NCBI RefSeq assembly: GCF_002849655.1
Contig: NZ_PDNW01000001.1
Location: forward strand, 310,001-374,000
Direction of reading: 5' to 3'
DNA: 64,000 bases
From: Pollutimonas subterranea
GTDB taxonomy: Bacteria; Pseudomonadota; Gammaproteobacteria; Burkholderiales; Burkholderiaceae_B
Shown: positions 1 to 8,569 of the stretch, piece by piece
Numbering within the stretch: the stretch's first letter is position 1
Layout: every line of letters starts with the position of its first letter
Made by a program: the position numbers and the translations under genes
Notes under the pieces: generated by a model
Database searches by the model: none
The model's input: the letters and a program-made list of their open reading frames with translations, nothing else
Told to the model about the DNA's origin: nothing

Positions 1-253
1 CTTCGAGCAAGGGTTGCAACCAGAGCCGCATCTGTTGTGCATCGACTTTACTATCCAGTGTATGGATGACAATGTCTTGCAGCGGCCCTTGCGTACCGAT
101 CAGCTTCAGGAAGGCGCGCGCTGTCTTGGCATTTTCCGCGATATACGTGGTAAGGCGCGACGCCAGTTCTTGTACGGCTTGGGGCAGCCAGATCGCGGGT
201 GCTGCGACCCCCATGCCGACGGGGATCAAATGTAGGGTTCCGGCTGATTTCAC
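1..253 (-). CDS. SAM-dependent methyltransferase, RsmI/tetrapyrrole-methylase type (3' part beyond window)
   Basis: Only the first 84 codons are in the window; the gene runs off the left edge. I take the GTG at 253 as start because a GGAG lies 5-6 nt upstream. The N-terminus contains GTLHLIPVGMG, followed by LP near residue 23 and the block ENAKTARAFLK near residues 43-53. Both match the start of RsmI-like SAM-dependent methyltransferases of the tetrapyrrole methylase fold, whose best-known member methylates C1402 of 16S rRNA. It lies 12 bp downstream of maf on the same strand and probably shares its transcript. Whether this is RsmI itself or the related short family next to maf in Alcaligenaceae cannot be decided from the fragment. 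Confidence 0.75.
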   Translation of the reverse strand, partial: MKSAGTLHLIPVGMGVAAPAIWLPQAVQELASRLTTYIAENAKTARAFLKLIGTQGPLQDIVIHTLDSKVDAQQMRLWLQPLLE

Positions 254-265
254 TGCTTCTCCATT

Positions 266-877
266 TCAAGATTGTCCAGGGACAAAAGGGTGGTGCTGGG
301 TGGGGTGCGTCAAGGGGTTGATCCCGAACGAGCGTAACATCCGGCACAAGGCAATCAGGGGCAGCCCGATAATGGCGGTCGGGTCGTCGGACTGCATGCT
401 TTCCATCAACGCAATACCCAGGCTTTCAGCCTTGGCGCTGCCTGCAGTATCAAAGGGCTGCTCACGGTGCAGGTAGGAGACGATCTCGTCCGTGCTGAGG
501 CGGCGAAACCGGCATAGCGTCACGATATCGGCGACCTCGTGACGTTGCCCGTCGCTGACGCACAAAGCGCTATGGAATTCTACCGTCTGGCCGCTGAGTT
601 GCTCAAGCTGGCTCAAAGCCCGGTCGAAATTGCCGGGCTTGCCTATGGGGGAACCGTCCATGGTGGCGACCTGGTCCGATCCGATTATCAGCGCGCCGGG
701 ATAAGCTGGAGCGACTGCAAGCGCCTTGGCCAGCGAAAGCCGTAATGCCAGTGCGGTAGGTGTTTCGTCTGCCCGAGGTGTTTCATCGACGTCGGGCGAC
801 ACGGCATTGAAGGGGATGCCCAGTCGCTCCAGCATTTCCCGCCGGTATCGTGAGCTTGACGCGAGTATGAGCTGCAT
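266..877 (-). CDS. yceF: Maf-family nucleotide pyrophosphatase, YceF subtype (7-methyl-GTP pyrophosphatase)
   Basis: This 203-residue protein has the Maf layout: N-terminal ILASSSRYRREML (residues 4-16), the acidic GSDQVA motif with D68, a PIGKP loop, and a C-terminal IIGLPL motif. The AGSAKAESLG segment resembles the YceF subgroup, which hydrolyses 7-methyl-GTP to the monophosphate, rather than the dTTP/UTP pyrophosphatases of the YhdE subgroup. It is cytoplasmic and is thought to be a housekeeping enzyme removing modified nucleotides. It is divergent from the yceD-rpmF-plsX series, the usual arrangement in beta- and gammaproteobacteria. The family call is secure; the exact substrate is inferred from subgroup motifs. 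Confidence 0.9.
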   Translation of the reverse strand: MQLILASSSRYRREMLERLGIPFNAVSPDVDETPRADETPTALALRLSLAKALAVAPAYPGALIIGSDQVATMDGSPIGKPGNFDRALSQLEQLSGQTVEFHSALCVSDGQRHEVADIVTLCRFRRLSTDEIVSYLHREQPFDTAGSAKAESLGIALMESMQSDDPTAIIGLPLIALCRMLRSFGINPLTHPTQHHPFVPGQS

Positions 878-900
878 AGTGTTGTATTTGCTTTCCAGGT

Positions 901-930
901 TTGACTACGAGTGGCCGAACGCGCTATTAT
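901..930 (+). promoter_or_regulatory. Sigma-70 promoter for the yceD-rpmF-plsX-fab series
   Basis: TTGACT (901-906) and TATTAT (925-930) are separated by 18 bp. The site lies in the divergent gap between maf and yceD and points toward yceD, leaving a leader of about 120 nt before the GTG start at 1057. Each hexamer matches the consensus at five of six positions. This is prediction by eye only. Confidence 0.65.
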
Positions 931-1056
931 CTAATGTTTTCCTTGTGCGCGATACGCGTTTTCGCCAGGTTTGTTGGAAATCAAGGCGGCAGATAGCCAG
1001 GTCGGCTAAAATGGCCGGCTGAATTAATCATTGAAATCTCGGGATGGGAACTTCAC

Positions 1057-1575
1057 GTGGATATACAGTATGTTGACACGTACGAGCTTACCCGTGCGGG
1101 CCAAGAAATACGCGGCCAGGCACCAATCGATCAATTCGAACGTCTGATAGAAGACTTGCCCGAACAGGCCGACACTACGGTGTCCTGGTCTATAAAGGGC
1201 GAAATGGATGCCTTCGGTCAGCGTTTTTTGCACGTACATGTAATAGCGGCTCCTTTGCTGGAATGCCAGCGTTGCATGAAGCCGCTCGAATGGGCGGTGG
1301 ATAGCCAAAACCGTTTGCAGGTGGTGAATTCCGAAGCCGCCCTTGATGTCGACGACGGCACCGATGTCGATCCCGATGACGCCATCGAGCGTATTCTGGG
1401 GTCGCAGCGTCTCGATGTTCTGGCGCTGGTTGAAGATGAAATCATCCTCAGCCTGCCGTACGTGCCCAAGCACGATGTTTGTTCGTTGCTGTCGGAGTCT
1501 CTTGCAGAAGAGCCCGATGCCGACGAGGTTCGACCTTCGCCGTTCGCGGTGCTGGATCAACTAAAGAAAAATTGA
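1057..1575 (+). CDS. yceD: YceD/DUF177 family protein (23S rRNA accumulation)
   Basis: This 172-residue acidic protein begins at a GTG. It carries the DUF177 signature LLECQRCMKPLEW, with a CxxC pair at residues 70 and 73, and a conserved C-terminal block (ALVEDEIILSLPYVPKHD). YceD is needed for normal accumulation of large-subunit rRNA in E. coli and is almost always encoded directly upstream of rpmF, as here (gap of 62 bp). The cysteine pair suggests metal or redox binding, but no biochemical role is settled. The identification rests on motif plus context and is strong; the mechanism is unknown. Confidence 0.9.
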   Translation: MDIQYVDTYELTRAGQEIRGQAPIDQFERLIEDLPEQADTTVSWSIKGEMDAFGQRFLHVHVIAAPLLECQRCMKPLEWAVDSQNRLQVVNSEAALDVDDGTDVDPDDAIERILGSQRLDVLALVEDEIILSLPYVPKHDVCSLLSESLAEEPDADEVRPSPFAVLDQLKKN

Positions 1576-1637
1576 GTTCACCGAATTAACCTACGGGGAT
1601 CATCGCGTACAATAGCGACCCGTTTACAGGAGTCATC

Positions 1638-1820
1638 ATGGCCGTTCAGCAAAACAAAAAAAGCCCGTCTAAACGCGGTATGCATCGTTCGCACGATTTC
1701 CTCGTGGCGCCTTCGACGGCAGTGGAACCCACTACCGGCGAACTGCATCTGCGCCACCACATCAGCCCCAACGGTATCTACCGCGGCCGTAAAGTACTCA
1801 AATCGAAAAACGACGAATAA
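1638..1820 (+). CDS. rpmF: 50S ribosomal protein L32
   Basis: This 60-residue basic protein begins [20 protein letters not shown], the typical L32 N-terminus, followed by the conserved [17 protein letters not shown]. The length is standard for the family. An AGGAG lies about 5 nt before the ATG. There is no zinc-binding CxxC pair, so it is the cysteine-free form. It sits between yceD and plsX, the classic order linking ribosome and phospholipid synthesis. Confidence 0.98.
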   Translation: MAVQQNKKSPSKRGMHRSHDFLVAPSTAVEPTTGELHLRHHISPNGIYRGRKVLKSKNDE

Positions 1821-1858
1821 ATCATTTGTTGGCGATCTTTCACTAGGTTGCTTACTTG

Positions 1859-2941
1859 ATGTCGAAACCTGAGATTCGAATCGCCATCGACTGCATGGGC
1901 GGTGATGTCGGCTTGCCGGCTACTATCCCTGCGGCCTGTCAATTTGCGAAGCAACACCCCGATACGCGACTGCTGCTCGCGGGTGACGCGGTGGCCATCG
2001 AGGCCGCCTTGCGTGAGCATGGCGGGCACGGCAGTCTCTGGTACGAAATTCTACCGGCCTCCGAAGTCGTCCTCATGGACGACTCCATCGAGGTGGCATT
2101 GCGGCGCAAAAAAGATTCCTCCATGCGCGTCGCGATCCAGGCGGTAAAGGATGGCCGGGCAGATGCCTGTATTTCGGCCGGCAATACTGGCGCCTGGATG
2201 GCAATCAGCCGCTACATACTGAAAACGCTCGACGGCATCGACAGGCCGGCTATTGCCACGTCCATTCCTAACCAGAAGGGCGGGGCGACTACCATGCTCG
2301 ATCTGGGCGCAAATGTCGATTGTTCTGCAGAGCACTTGTTGCAGTTCGCCATTATGGGTTCGGCGCTGGCATCGACCGTCGATCGCCACGAGCGGCCTAG
2401 CGTAGGCTTGCTCAATATTGGCGAAGAGATCATCAAGGGCAACGAAATCGTCAAGCGCGCCGCAGAGCTTCTGCGTACCAGCGGACTCAATTTCTACGGA
2501 AATGTCGAAGGCGACGATATCTGCAAAGGTACTGTCGACGTGGTGGTGTGCGACGGTTTCGTGGGTAATGTCGTGCTCAAGTCCATGGAGGGCCTGGCCA
2601 AGATGGTGGGCAACATGATGCGCGCCGAGTTCACCCGTAATTCGCTGTCCATGGCTGCCGGCATGGTGGCCAAGCCCGTATTGAATCGTTTTCGTGATCG
2701 CGTCGATAACCGCCGGTACAATGGGGCAGCATTGCTGGGCTTGCGCGGCATTGTCATAAAAAGCCATGGCTCCGCCGATTCCTATGCCTTTGGCTGCGCG
2801 CTCCAGCGGGCCCGTGAAGCTGTGCACAATGGCCTGCTGGCTGGAACCACAAACGCCATTGACCGCCTTCGTCAGAGTTTGCAAGCCGCAGCGGCGCAAT
2901 CTGCGAAGATTCCCAACGAACTCTCTGATCCTGCGCCATAG
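1859..2941 (+). CDS. plsX: Phosphate acyltransferase PlsX
   Basis: PlsX converts acyl-ACP to acyl-phosphate, the donor for the glycerol-3-phosphate acyltransferase PlsY, at the cytoplasmic face of the membrane. The protein (360 residues from the ATG at 1859) starts with [13 protein letters not shown] and contains [29 protein letters not shown] and [17 protein letters not shown], all characteristic of the family. A TTG lies one codon earlier and is less likely as start. It is 38 bp after rpmF and 20 bp before fabH, so it is co-transcribed with fatty-acid synthesis genes. Confidence 0.97.
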   Translation: MSKPEIRIAIDCMGGDVGLPATIPAACQFAKQHPDTRLLLAGDAVAIEAALREHGGHGSLWYEILPASEVVLMDDSIEVALRRKKDSSMRVAIQAVKDGRADACISAGNTGAWMAISRYILKTLDGIDRPAIATSIPNQKGGATTMLDLGANVDCSAEHLLQFAIMGSALASTVDRHERPSVGLLNIGEEIIKGNEIVKRAAELLRTSGLNFYGNVEGDDICKGTVDVVVCDGFVGNVVLKSMEGLAKMVGNMMRAEFTRNSLSMAAGMVAKPVLNRFRDRVDNRRYNGAALLGLRGIVIKSHGSADSYAFGCALQRAREAVHNGLLAGTTNAIDRLRQSLQAAAAQSAKIPNELSDPAP

Positions 2942-2961
2942 CTCGGGTTCTGGAAGCTACT

Positions 2962-3936
2962 ATGCCTTATGCCAAAATAATAGGGTCCGGCGGCTATTTG
3001 CCGCCCCGCGTCGTCTCCAACGACCAGCTCGCTGCCGACCTGGCGACGCGACAGATCGAAACATCCGATACCTGGATCGTCGAGCGCACCGGCATCCGCC
3101 AGCGCCATATCGCTGATGAAGGCGTGATGAGCAGTCACCTGGCTACCGAAGCGGCTCGGTTGGCGCTGGAAGATGCCGGCGTGACGGCCGCAGACATCGA
3201 TCTGATCATTGTCGCGACGTCCACGCCCGATTTCGTATTTCCCAGCACGGCATGCCTGGTCCAGGCCAATCTGGGTGCCAAGGGCGGTGCGGCGTTCGAC
3301 GTGCAGGCGGTGTGCAGTGGTTTCGTCTACGCCCTGACGACAGCTGACGCATTCATACAGGCTGGTCGGGCCAAGACGGCTCTGGTCATTGGCGCCGAGG
3401 TTTTTTCGGGCATCCTGGATTGGAATGACCGTGGAACCTGTGTATTGTTCGGTGATGGCGCGGGTGCAGTGGTCATACAGGCATCCGCCGAACCCGGCAT
3501 TATCGGCGCACAACTCAACGCAGACGGCAGCCAGACGAAAATACTTTGCGCTGCCGGAAATGTGTCGCGCGGCAAGGTAACCGGCGATCCATTCCTGCGC
3601 ATGGATGGTCAGGCTGTGTTCAAGCTAGCCGTGAATTGCCTGGCCAAGTCCGCACACGAAGTCTGCGAACAAGCCGGTATCGCCTTGACCGATGTCGATT
3701 GGCTGGTGCCCCACCAGGCGAATATACGCATCATCAACTTCCTCGGTCGCAAATTGCATATACCCGAGGAAAAAGTGGTCGTCACGGTAGACAGTCATGC
3801 GAATACATCGGCCGCCAGCGTACCGCTCGCATTCGATGTTGCCCGTCGCGATGGTCGCATAAAGACCGGTGATACCGTCATGATGCAAGGTGTTGGCGGC
3901 GGGTTTACTTGGGGCTCGGTGCTGGTAAAAATGTAG
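2962..3936 (+). CDS. fabH: 3-oxoacyl-ACP synthase III (FabH)
   Basis: FabH condenses acetyl-CoA with malonyl-ACP to start type II fatty-acid synthesis. The 324-residue product has the Cys-His-Asn triad in canonical context: C118 in AVCSGF, H251 in PHQANIRI, and N281 in HANTSAA. The C-terminal [12 protein letters not shown] is also typical. It lies 20 bp after plsX and 55 bp before fabD. A GC-rich hairpin around 3942-3960 separates fabH from fabD without a T-run, so read-through is expected. Confidence 0.97.
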   Translation: MPYAKIIGSGGYLPPRVVSNDQLAADLATRQIETSDTWIVERTGIRQRHIADEGVMSSHLATEAARLALEDAGVTAADIDLIIVATSTPDFVFPSTACLVQANLGAKGGAAFDVQAVCSGFVYALTTADAFIQAGRAKTALVIGAEVFSGILDWNDRGTCVLFGDGAGAVVIQASAEPGIIGAQLNADGSQTKILCAAGNVSRGKVTGDPFLRMDGQAVFKLAVNCLAKSAHEVCEQAGIALTDVDWLVPHQANIRIINFLGRKLHIPEEKVVVTVDSHANTSAASVPLAFDVARRDGRIKTGDTVMMQGVGGGFTWGSVLVKM

Positions 3937-3991
3937 AACGCGGCCGGCTCAGGCCGGCGCTCTCCTTTCGATCCACTCTTAATCTATCTCA

Positions 3992-4924
3992 ATGAAAATA
4001 GCTTTTGTCTTTCCCGGACAGGGATCGCAGTCTGTCGGCATGCTTGATGCTTGGTCGGGCCACGCGGCGGTAAATGATACGGTTGCGCAGGCGTCGGACG
4101 CTTTGGGCCAGGACCTTGCGGGTTTGATTGCTTCCGGGCCGGCCGAAGACCTGAATCTCACGACCAACACTCAGCCCGCGATGCTGACCGCCGCGGTGGC
4201 GATTTACCGCGCATGGATTCACGCCGGCGGGGCCGTGCCGCATTTGGTGGCTGGGCATAGTCTGGGCGAGTATTCCGCGCTCACGGCGGCAGGTGCCTTC
4301 ACGCTGGAAGACGCGGTACGCACCGTTCGCATCCGTGCCGATGCCATGCAGGATGCCGTGCCCGTGGGCACCGGCGGCATGGCCGCCATTCTCGGTCTTG
4401 ACGACGACGTGGTCAAATCCCTGTGCGCGCAATCGGCGCAGGGCGAGGTCGTCGAAGCGGTGAATTTCAATGCCCCCGCGCAAGTTGTCATTGCAGGGCA
4501 CAAGGCGGCCGTTGACCGGGCCTGCGAACTGGCCAAGCAGGCGGGGGCCAAGCGTGCCCTGGTGCTTGCGGTGTCCGCACCTTTTCATTCCAGCTTGTTA
4601 AAACCTGCATCAGAAGTGCTGGAAGCGGCGCTGGCAGGTGTTTCCCTGGCAAGGCCCGATATTTCGCTTATCAATAACGTGGATGTCGCCATTGTCGACG
4701 ATCCCGCAGCAATAAAAGATGCGCTGGTTAGACAAGCGTGGCATGCCGTGCGCTGGGTCGAGACCATTCAATTCATGAAGTCGCAGGGCATCACCCACGT
4801 GGTTGAATGCGGCCCCGGCAAGGTGTTGAACGGGCTGACCAAGCGGATTGATCGCGACCTGGTGGGTTTGGCGATTACGGATCCCGCATCTTTACAGCTG
4901 GCGCTGGAAACTCTACAAGGATAA
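3992..4924 (+). CDS. fabD: Malonyl-CoA:ACP transacylase (FabD)
   Basis: FabD loads malonyl groups onto ACP. The 310-residue protein has FVFPGQGSQ at its N-terminus, the nucleophile S90 in GHSLGEY, the carboxylate-binding arginine R115 and the catalytic H199 in APFHSSLL. Length and motif order match the standalone bacterial enzyme. It is followed 6 bp later by fabG. Confidence 0.97.
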   Translation: MKIAFVFPGQGSQSVGMLDAWSGHAAVNDTVAQASDALGQDLAGLIASGPAEDLNLTTNTQPAMLTAAVAIYRAWIHAGGAVPHLVAGHSLGEYSALTAAGAFTLEDAVRTVRIRADAMQDAVPVGTGGMAAILGLDDDVVKSLCAQSAQGEVVEAVNFNAPAQVVIAGHKAAVDRACELAKQAGAKRALVLAVSAPFHSSLLKPASEVLEAALAGVSLARPDISLINNVDVAIVDDPAAIKDALVRQAWHAVRWVETIQFMKSQGITHVVECGPGKVLNGLTKRIDRDLVGLAITDPASLQLALETLQG

Positions 4925-4930
4925 ACGGCA

Positions 4931-5674
4931 ATGCAAGATAAAGAACTCGACGGCAAAGTGGCGCTGGTCACCGGTGCATCGCGGGGTATTGGCCAAGCCA
5001 TTGCCCTGGAACTCGCTTCCCGCGGTGCGACAGTGGTGGGCACGGCAACGTCGGAATCTGGGGCGCAGCTTATTTCAGACATGCTTTCGGCATCCGGTGG
5101 GCGCGGCGTGGTGTTGAACGTGGATGATGCTGCCGCCTGCGACAGCCTGATTGCAGAGCTGGGCAAGCAAGACGGCGGCCCCCATATCTTGGTGAACAAT
5201 GCCGGCATTACGCGCGACAACCTGGCCATGCGCATGAAGGATGACGAGTGGGATGCAGTCATTGCCACCAACCTGTCCGCCGTTTTTCGTCTTTCGCGCG
5301 CCGTCACCAGGAATATGATGAAGGCGCGATCCGGCCGTATCATCAATATCACTTCCGTGATCGGTTCCAGTGGTAATCCCGGCCAGGCCAATTATGCGGC
5401 GGCCAAGGCCGGTGTGGCAGGCATGGCCCGTGCCCTGGCTCGCGAGCTGGGTAGCCGTAATATTACTGTCAACTGTGTTGCGCCCGGCTTTATCGATACC
5501 GACATGACGCGAGCGCTGAACGAAACGCAATCCGCCGCCATTCTTGCGCAGATTCCGCTGGGACGCCTGGGCGCTGCAGCCGATGTGGCCAATGCCGTTG
5601 GCTTCCTTGCGGGCCCGCAGGCTGCCTACATTACAGGCACGACGCTGCACGTCAATGGTGGAATGTACATGTAA
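4931..5674 (+). CDS. fabG: 3-oxoacyl-ACP reductase (FabG)
   Basis: FabG is the NADPH-dependent short-chain dehydrogenase that reduces 3-oxoacyl-ACP. The 247-residue sequence has the Rossmann glycine motif TGASRGIG (residues 14-21), NNAG at 89-92, and the catalytic set N114, S142, Y155, K159. The C-terminus HVNGGMYM matches the FabG subfamily rather than generic SDR enzymes. Position between fabD and acpP supports the assignment. Confidence 0.97.
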   Translation: MQDKELDGKVALVTGASRGIGQAIALELASRGATVVGTATSESGAQLISDMLSASGGRGVVLNVDDAAACDSLIAELGKQDGGPHILVNNAGITRDNLAMRMKDDEWDAVIATNLSAVFRLSRAVTRNMMKARSGRIINITSVIGSSGNPGQANYAAAKAGVAGMARALARELGSRNITVNCVAPGFIDTDMTRALNETQSAAILAQIPLGRLGAAADVANAVGFLAGPQAAYITGTTLHVNGGMYM

Positions 5675-5819
5675 CAACCTCAACAGACCACCCCTAGGGT
5701 AAAATCTGTTGATCCAGAGGTATTCCGACCAGGCATTTGTCTGTAAGCAACAAAATATCGTTGTATTCGGTAATGCCGTTTTTTTATCATAGCCAGCCCC
5801 AATAATTCTTTTGTTTGGC

Positions 5820-5825
5820 TATAAT
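5820..5825 (+). promoter_or_regulatory. Candidate -10 box for acpP
   Basis: A perfect TATAAT lies 31 nt before the acpP ATG, in the 182-bp fabG-acpP gap. No good -35 hexamer is present at 16-18 bp, so the call rests on the -10 alone. A separate strong promoter for acpP would fit the high demand for acyl carrier protein. Confidence 0.4.
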
Positions 5826-5856
5826 TCGCGGGAATTTTCCCAACTTGGAGATCTGC

Positions 5857-6096
5857 ATGGAAAGCATCGAACAGCGCGTCAAGAAGATCGTCGCTGAACA
5901 ACTTGGCGTTAACGAAGCCGAGATCAAGAACGAATCTTCCTTCCTTGACGACCTCGGTGCCGATTCGCTCGATATGGTCGAGCTCGTGATGGCACTCGAA
6001 GACGAATTCGAAACGGAAATTCCGGACGAAGAGGCCGAGAAAATCACGACGGTTCAGCAAGCTGTTGACTATATCTCGTCGCACAGCAAACAGTAA
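5857..6096 (+). CDS. acpP: Acyl carrier protein
   Basis: This 79-residue acidic protein starts [18 protein letters not shown] and contains the phosphopantetheine site [16 protein letters not shown]; the serine of DSL carries the prosthetic group. I chose the ATG at 5857 rather than an in-frame ATG at 5815 because a GGAG lies 7-9 nt upstream of 5857 and all ACPs start at this point. ACP carries growing acyl chains between the Fab enzymes. It sits between fabG and fabF as usual. Confidence 0.98.
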   Translation: MESIEQRVKKIVAEQLGVNEAEIKNESSFLDDLGADSLDMVELVMALEDEFETEIPDEEAEKITTVQQAVDYISSHSKQ

Positions 6097-6115
6097 TTTC
6101 ATTATTTTCGGCGCA

Positions 6116-6204
6116 GATCCGGAACGCCGGATCATCGCCTTAAGGCGGTTTCTAGGGATTAGTTCGCTGTTTCGCCAAATCTTCACCGATTTGGCGAAAC
6201 AGCG
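6116..6204 (+). other. Three consecutive stem-loops in the acpP-fabF gap
   Basis: Three perfect inverted repeats occupy the 151-bp gap. The first has 7-bp arms GATCCGG/CCGGATC (6116-6133), the second is the 12-bp palindrome CGCCTTAAGGCG (6136-6147), and the third has 17-bp arms with a 6-nt loop (6165-6181 and 6188-6204). None is followed by a T-run, so they are not classical terminators. They could stabilise the acpP message or attenuate fabF expression. Confidence 0.6.
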
Positions 6205-6247
6205 TGTCTACTCACTTTAAGCCGCTTTTTTATTTTAGGAGTCATCC

Positions 6248-7477
6248 GTGAAACGACGTGTCGTCATTACCGGTCTGGGTATTGTTTCGCCGGTCGGCAG
6301 CGATATTGACAGCGCATGGGACAATATCGTTAATGGGCGTTCAGGTATCGGGCGCATATCGCGTTTCGACCCGTCGACGTTTAACGCCCAGATAGCGGGT
6401 GAGGTCAAAGATTTCGATGTCACACAGTACATGAGTGCCAAAGAAGCCAAGCAAATGGATACGTTCATCCATTATGGCGTGGCGGCGGGTGCACAGGCGT
6501 GGCGCGACTCAGGCCTTGAAGTCACCGAAGGCAATGCCGAACGCATTGGCAGCATCATCGGTTCCGGCATAGGGGGCCTGCCGCGCATTGAAGAACAGCA
6601 AGTCGAGTATCTCGAACGCGGCGCCCGCCGTATTTCGCCGTACTTCGTGCCTGCATCGCTCATCAATCTTATTTCAGGACAGTTGTCCATCATGCTGGGC
6701 CTGAAAGGCCCCAGCTATGCGGTGGTTTCCGCATGCACGACCGGTTTGCATTCCATCGGCGACGCAGCACGCCTTATCGAGTACGGTGATGCCGATGTCA
6801 TGGTGGCGGGTGGTGCTGAGTCAACAGTTTCCCCCTTGGGCATTGGCGGTTTCGCGGCCATGCGGGCCTTGTCCACACGCAACGACGACCCGACTACCGC
6901 ATCGCGGCCCTGGGATCGCGATCGCGATGGCTTCGTACTAGGCGAAGGCGCAGGCGCCCTGGTGCTTGAAGAATACGAGCACGCCCGCAAGCGCGGCGCG
7001 CGCATATACGGCGAGTTTGCCGGATATGGCATGAGCTCCGACGCCTATCACATTACGTCTCCCGATCGCGATGGTCCAAGGCGCGGTGTGGTCAACGCTT
7101 TGCGTAACGGCGGCATCAATGCCGACGAAGTCGATTACGTCAACGCGCACGGTACTTCTACGCCGTTGGGCGACAAGAACGAAACAGAAGCGCTCAAGCT
7201 GGCTTTCGGTGATCACGCCAAGAAGCTGGTGGTCAATTCCACCAAGTCCATGACCGGCCATCTTCTGGGTGCTGCCGGCGGAATCGAGGCCGTGTTTGCC
7301 ACGCTCGCCGTTTATCACCAGATATCGCCACCGACCATCAATATCTTCAATCAGGATCCTGAATGCGATCTTGACTATTGCGCCAACCAGGCGCGCGACA
7401 TGAAGATCGACATCGCACTGTCGAATTCGTTCGGCTTCGGTGGCACTAACGGATCCATGATCGTGCGGAGGCTCTAA
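6248..7477 (+). CDS. fabF: 3-oxoacyl-ACP synthase II (FabF)
   Basis: FabF elongates acyl-ACP chains and controls the palmitoleate to vaccenate step in related bacteria. The 409-residue protein starts at a GTG with AGGAG 7-8 nt upstream. It carries the Cys-His-His triad: C163 in SACTTGLHSI, H301 in NAHGTSTPLGD and H338 in KSMTGHLLGA. The ending SNSFGFGGTNGSMIV is typical. A strong stem-loop precedes it (6165-6204), and a small membrane-protein gene follows 19 bp downstream. Confidence 0.97.
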   Translation: MKRRVVITGLGIVSPVGSDIDSAWDNIVNGRSGIGRISRFDPSTFNAQIAGEVKDFDVTQYMSAKEAKQMDTFIHYGVAAGAQAWRDSGLEVTEGNAERIGSIIGSGIGGLPRIEEQQVEYLERGARRISPYFVPASLINLISGQLSIMLGLKGPSYAVVSACTTGLHSIGDAARLIEYGDADVMVAGGAESTVSPLGIGGFAAMRALSTRNDDPTTASRPWDRDRDGFVLGEGAGALVLEEYEHARKRGARIYGEFAGYGMSSDAYHITSPDRDGPRRGVVNALRNGGINADEVDYVNAHGTSTPLGDKNETEALKLAFGDHAKKLVVNSTKSMTGHLLGAAGGIEAVFATLAVYHQISPPTINIFNQDPECDLDYCANQARDMKIDIALSNSFGFGGTNGSMIVRRL

Positions 7478-7496
7478 GCTGGAGCGCACCGTCGCC

Positions 7497-7961
7497 ATGG
7501 TCAGGCAATGGCCGGTTCAGCGTCCGCGCTGGGTCCGCCTGCTTGGCATGGCGGCGTGTTTCGGCGGCCTTTTTGCCTTGGCCTATGCCGGATGGCCTCT
7601 GGTCAGCACTGATCTTGCGGCTTGTGTCCTTGCCCTTGCTGCCCTGGCACTGGCCGGCAAATGGACTATTTGCCGCATGACCGATTTTCCTGCGCAAGCA
7701 GGTACACTGTCCCTGCGTGATGGCGGTCTTTGGGAAGTCACGTTATATGGGACGACGACTACTATGTGCCTCACCCATGCCTGGCCGGCATTTGCATGGA
7801 TGACTCTCCAGCTGCGGGAAACCGCGGGCGCTTCAAGCAAGCCGATTGAAGTCACCATCTGGAGATCAACCGTGTCCGGGCAGGCCTGGAACGAATTGTG
7901 CGTACACGTTGCCCGGCAAGTTGCCATGCCTGGCCGAGTCCTGCAAAAGGAAAGCCTATGA
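7497..7961 (+). CDS. Hypothetical inner-membrane protein upstream of rpoE (YgfX/CptA-like layout)
   Basis: This 154-residue protein has a basic N-terminus, two predicted transmembrane helices (about residues 16-33 and 37-56), then a cytoplasmic domain with GTLSLRDGGLWEVTLYG. Two short helices followed by a small beta-rich domain resemble the YgfX/CptA family, but I cannot confirm homology by eye. Its stop overlaps the rpoE start (ATGA at 7958-7961), so the two are translationally coupled. That coupling suggests a role linked to the sigma-E envelope response or simply shared expression. The function is unknown. Confidence 0.75.
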   Translation: MVRQWPVQRPRWVRLLGMAACFGGLFALAYAGWPLVSTDLAACVLALAALALAGKWTICRMTDFPAQAGTLSLRDGGLWEVTLYGTTTTMCLTHAWPAFAWMTLQLRETAGASSKPIEVTIWRSTVSGQAWNELCVHVARQVAMPGRVLQKESL

Positions 7962-8557
7962 GCGAACGTGACGTAGACGCAGAATTGGTCGCCCGCGTGC
8001 AGCGCGGCGACAAACGCGCATTCGACCTGTTGGTATTGAAATATCAACGCAAGATCATGCGCCTTCTGTCGCGCATGGTGCGCGATCCCTCGGAAGTCGA
8101 AGACGTTGCCCAGGAATCGTTCATCAAGGCATATAGGGCTCTGCCGCAGTTTCGCGGAGACAGTGCCTTCTACACCTGGCTTTATCGCATCGCCATCAAT
8201 ACCGCTCGCAATTGGCAGGTGGCCAACGGACGTCGTCCGAGCACCCCAAATGCAACAGAAACGGAAGATGGTGAAACTTTTAGCCCGATTGATAACCTAA
8301 CAGACATCAGTACCCCGGAATCGTTGTTGGCCAGCCGGCAGATCGTGGAAACGGTCAATGCCGCCATCCATACGTTGCCCGAGGATCTGCGCACCGCTAT
8401 CGTCTTGCGTGAAATTGAAGGTATGAGCTACGAAGATATTGCATCAAGCATGGGTTGCCCCATAGGTACGGTGCGTTCGCGTATTTTTCGCGCCCGTGAA
8501 GCTATCGCGGCGCAGTTGCGACCTGTGTTGGGTAATGATCCCGAGCGTCGTTGGTAA
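7958..8557 (+). CDS. rpoE: RNA polymerase sigma factor RpoE (AlgU/sigma-E)
   Basis: This ECF sigma factor directs the envelope-stress regulon. The 199-residue protein has a region 2 with VARVQRGDKRAFDLLVLKYQ, the DVAQESFIKAYRAL segment and FYTWLYRIAINTARN, and a region 4 with LPEDLRTAIVLREIEGMSY and GTVRSRIFRARE. I use the ATG at 7958, which overlaps the previous stop, since homologues start MSERD. Upstream in-frame ATGs lie inside the preceding gene. rseA, rseB and degP follow, giving the complete sigma-E control cassette. Confidence 0.96.
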   Translation: MSERDVDAELVARVQRGDKRAFDLLVLKYQRKIMRLLSRMVRDPSEVEDVAQESFIKAYRALPQFRGDSAFYTWLYRIAINTARNWQVANGRRPSTPNATETEDGETFSPIDNLTDISTPESLLASRQIVETVNAAIHTLPEDLRTAIVLREIEGMSYEDIASSMGCPIGTVRSRIFRAREAIAAQLRPVLGNDPERRW

Positions 8558-8569
8558 GGAGTTTTGAAA

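Noticed and set aside
1608-1613. TACAAT before rpmF as an internal promoter
   Set aside because: No matching -35 at 15-19 bp; could be chance in an AT-rich gap.
2051-2899. Long minus-strand open frame of 282 codons opposite plsX
   Set aside because: It is a shadow of plsX, whose motifs and context are unambiguous; the minus product has His/Gly-rich nonsense composition.
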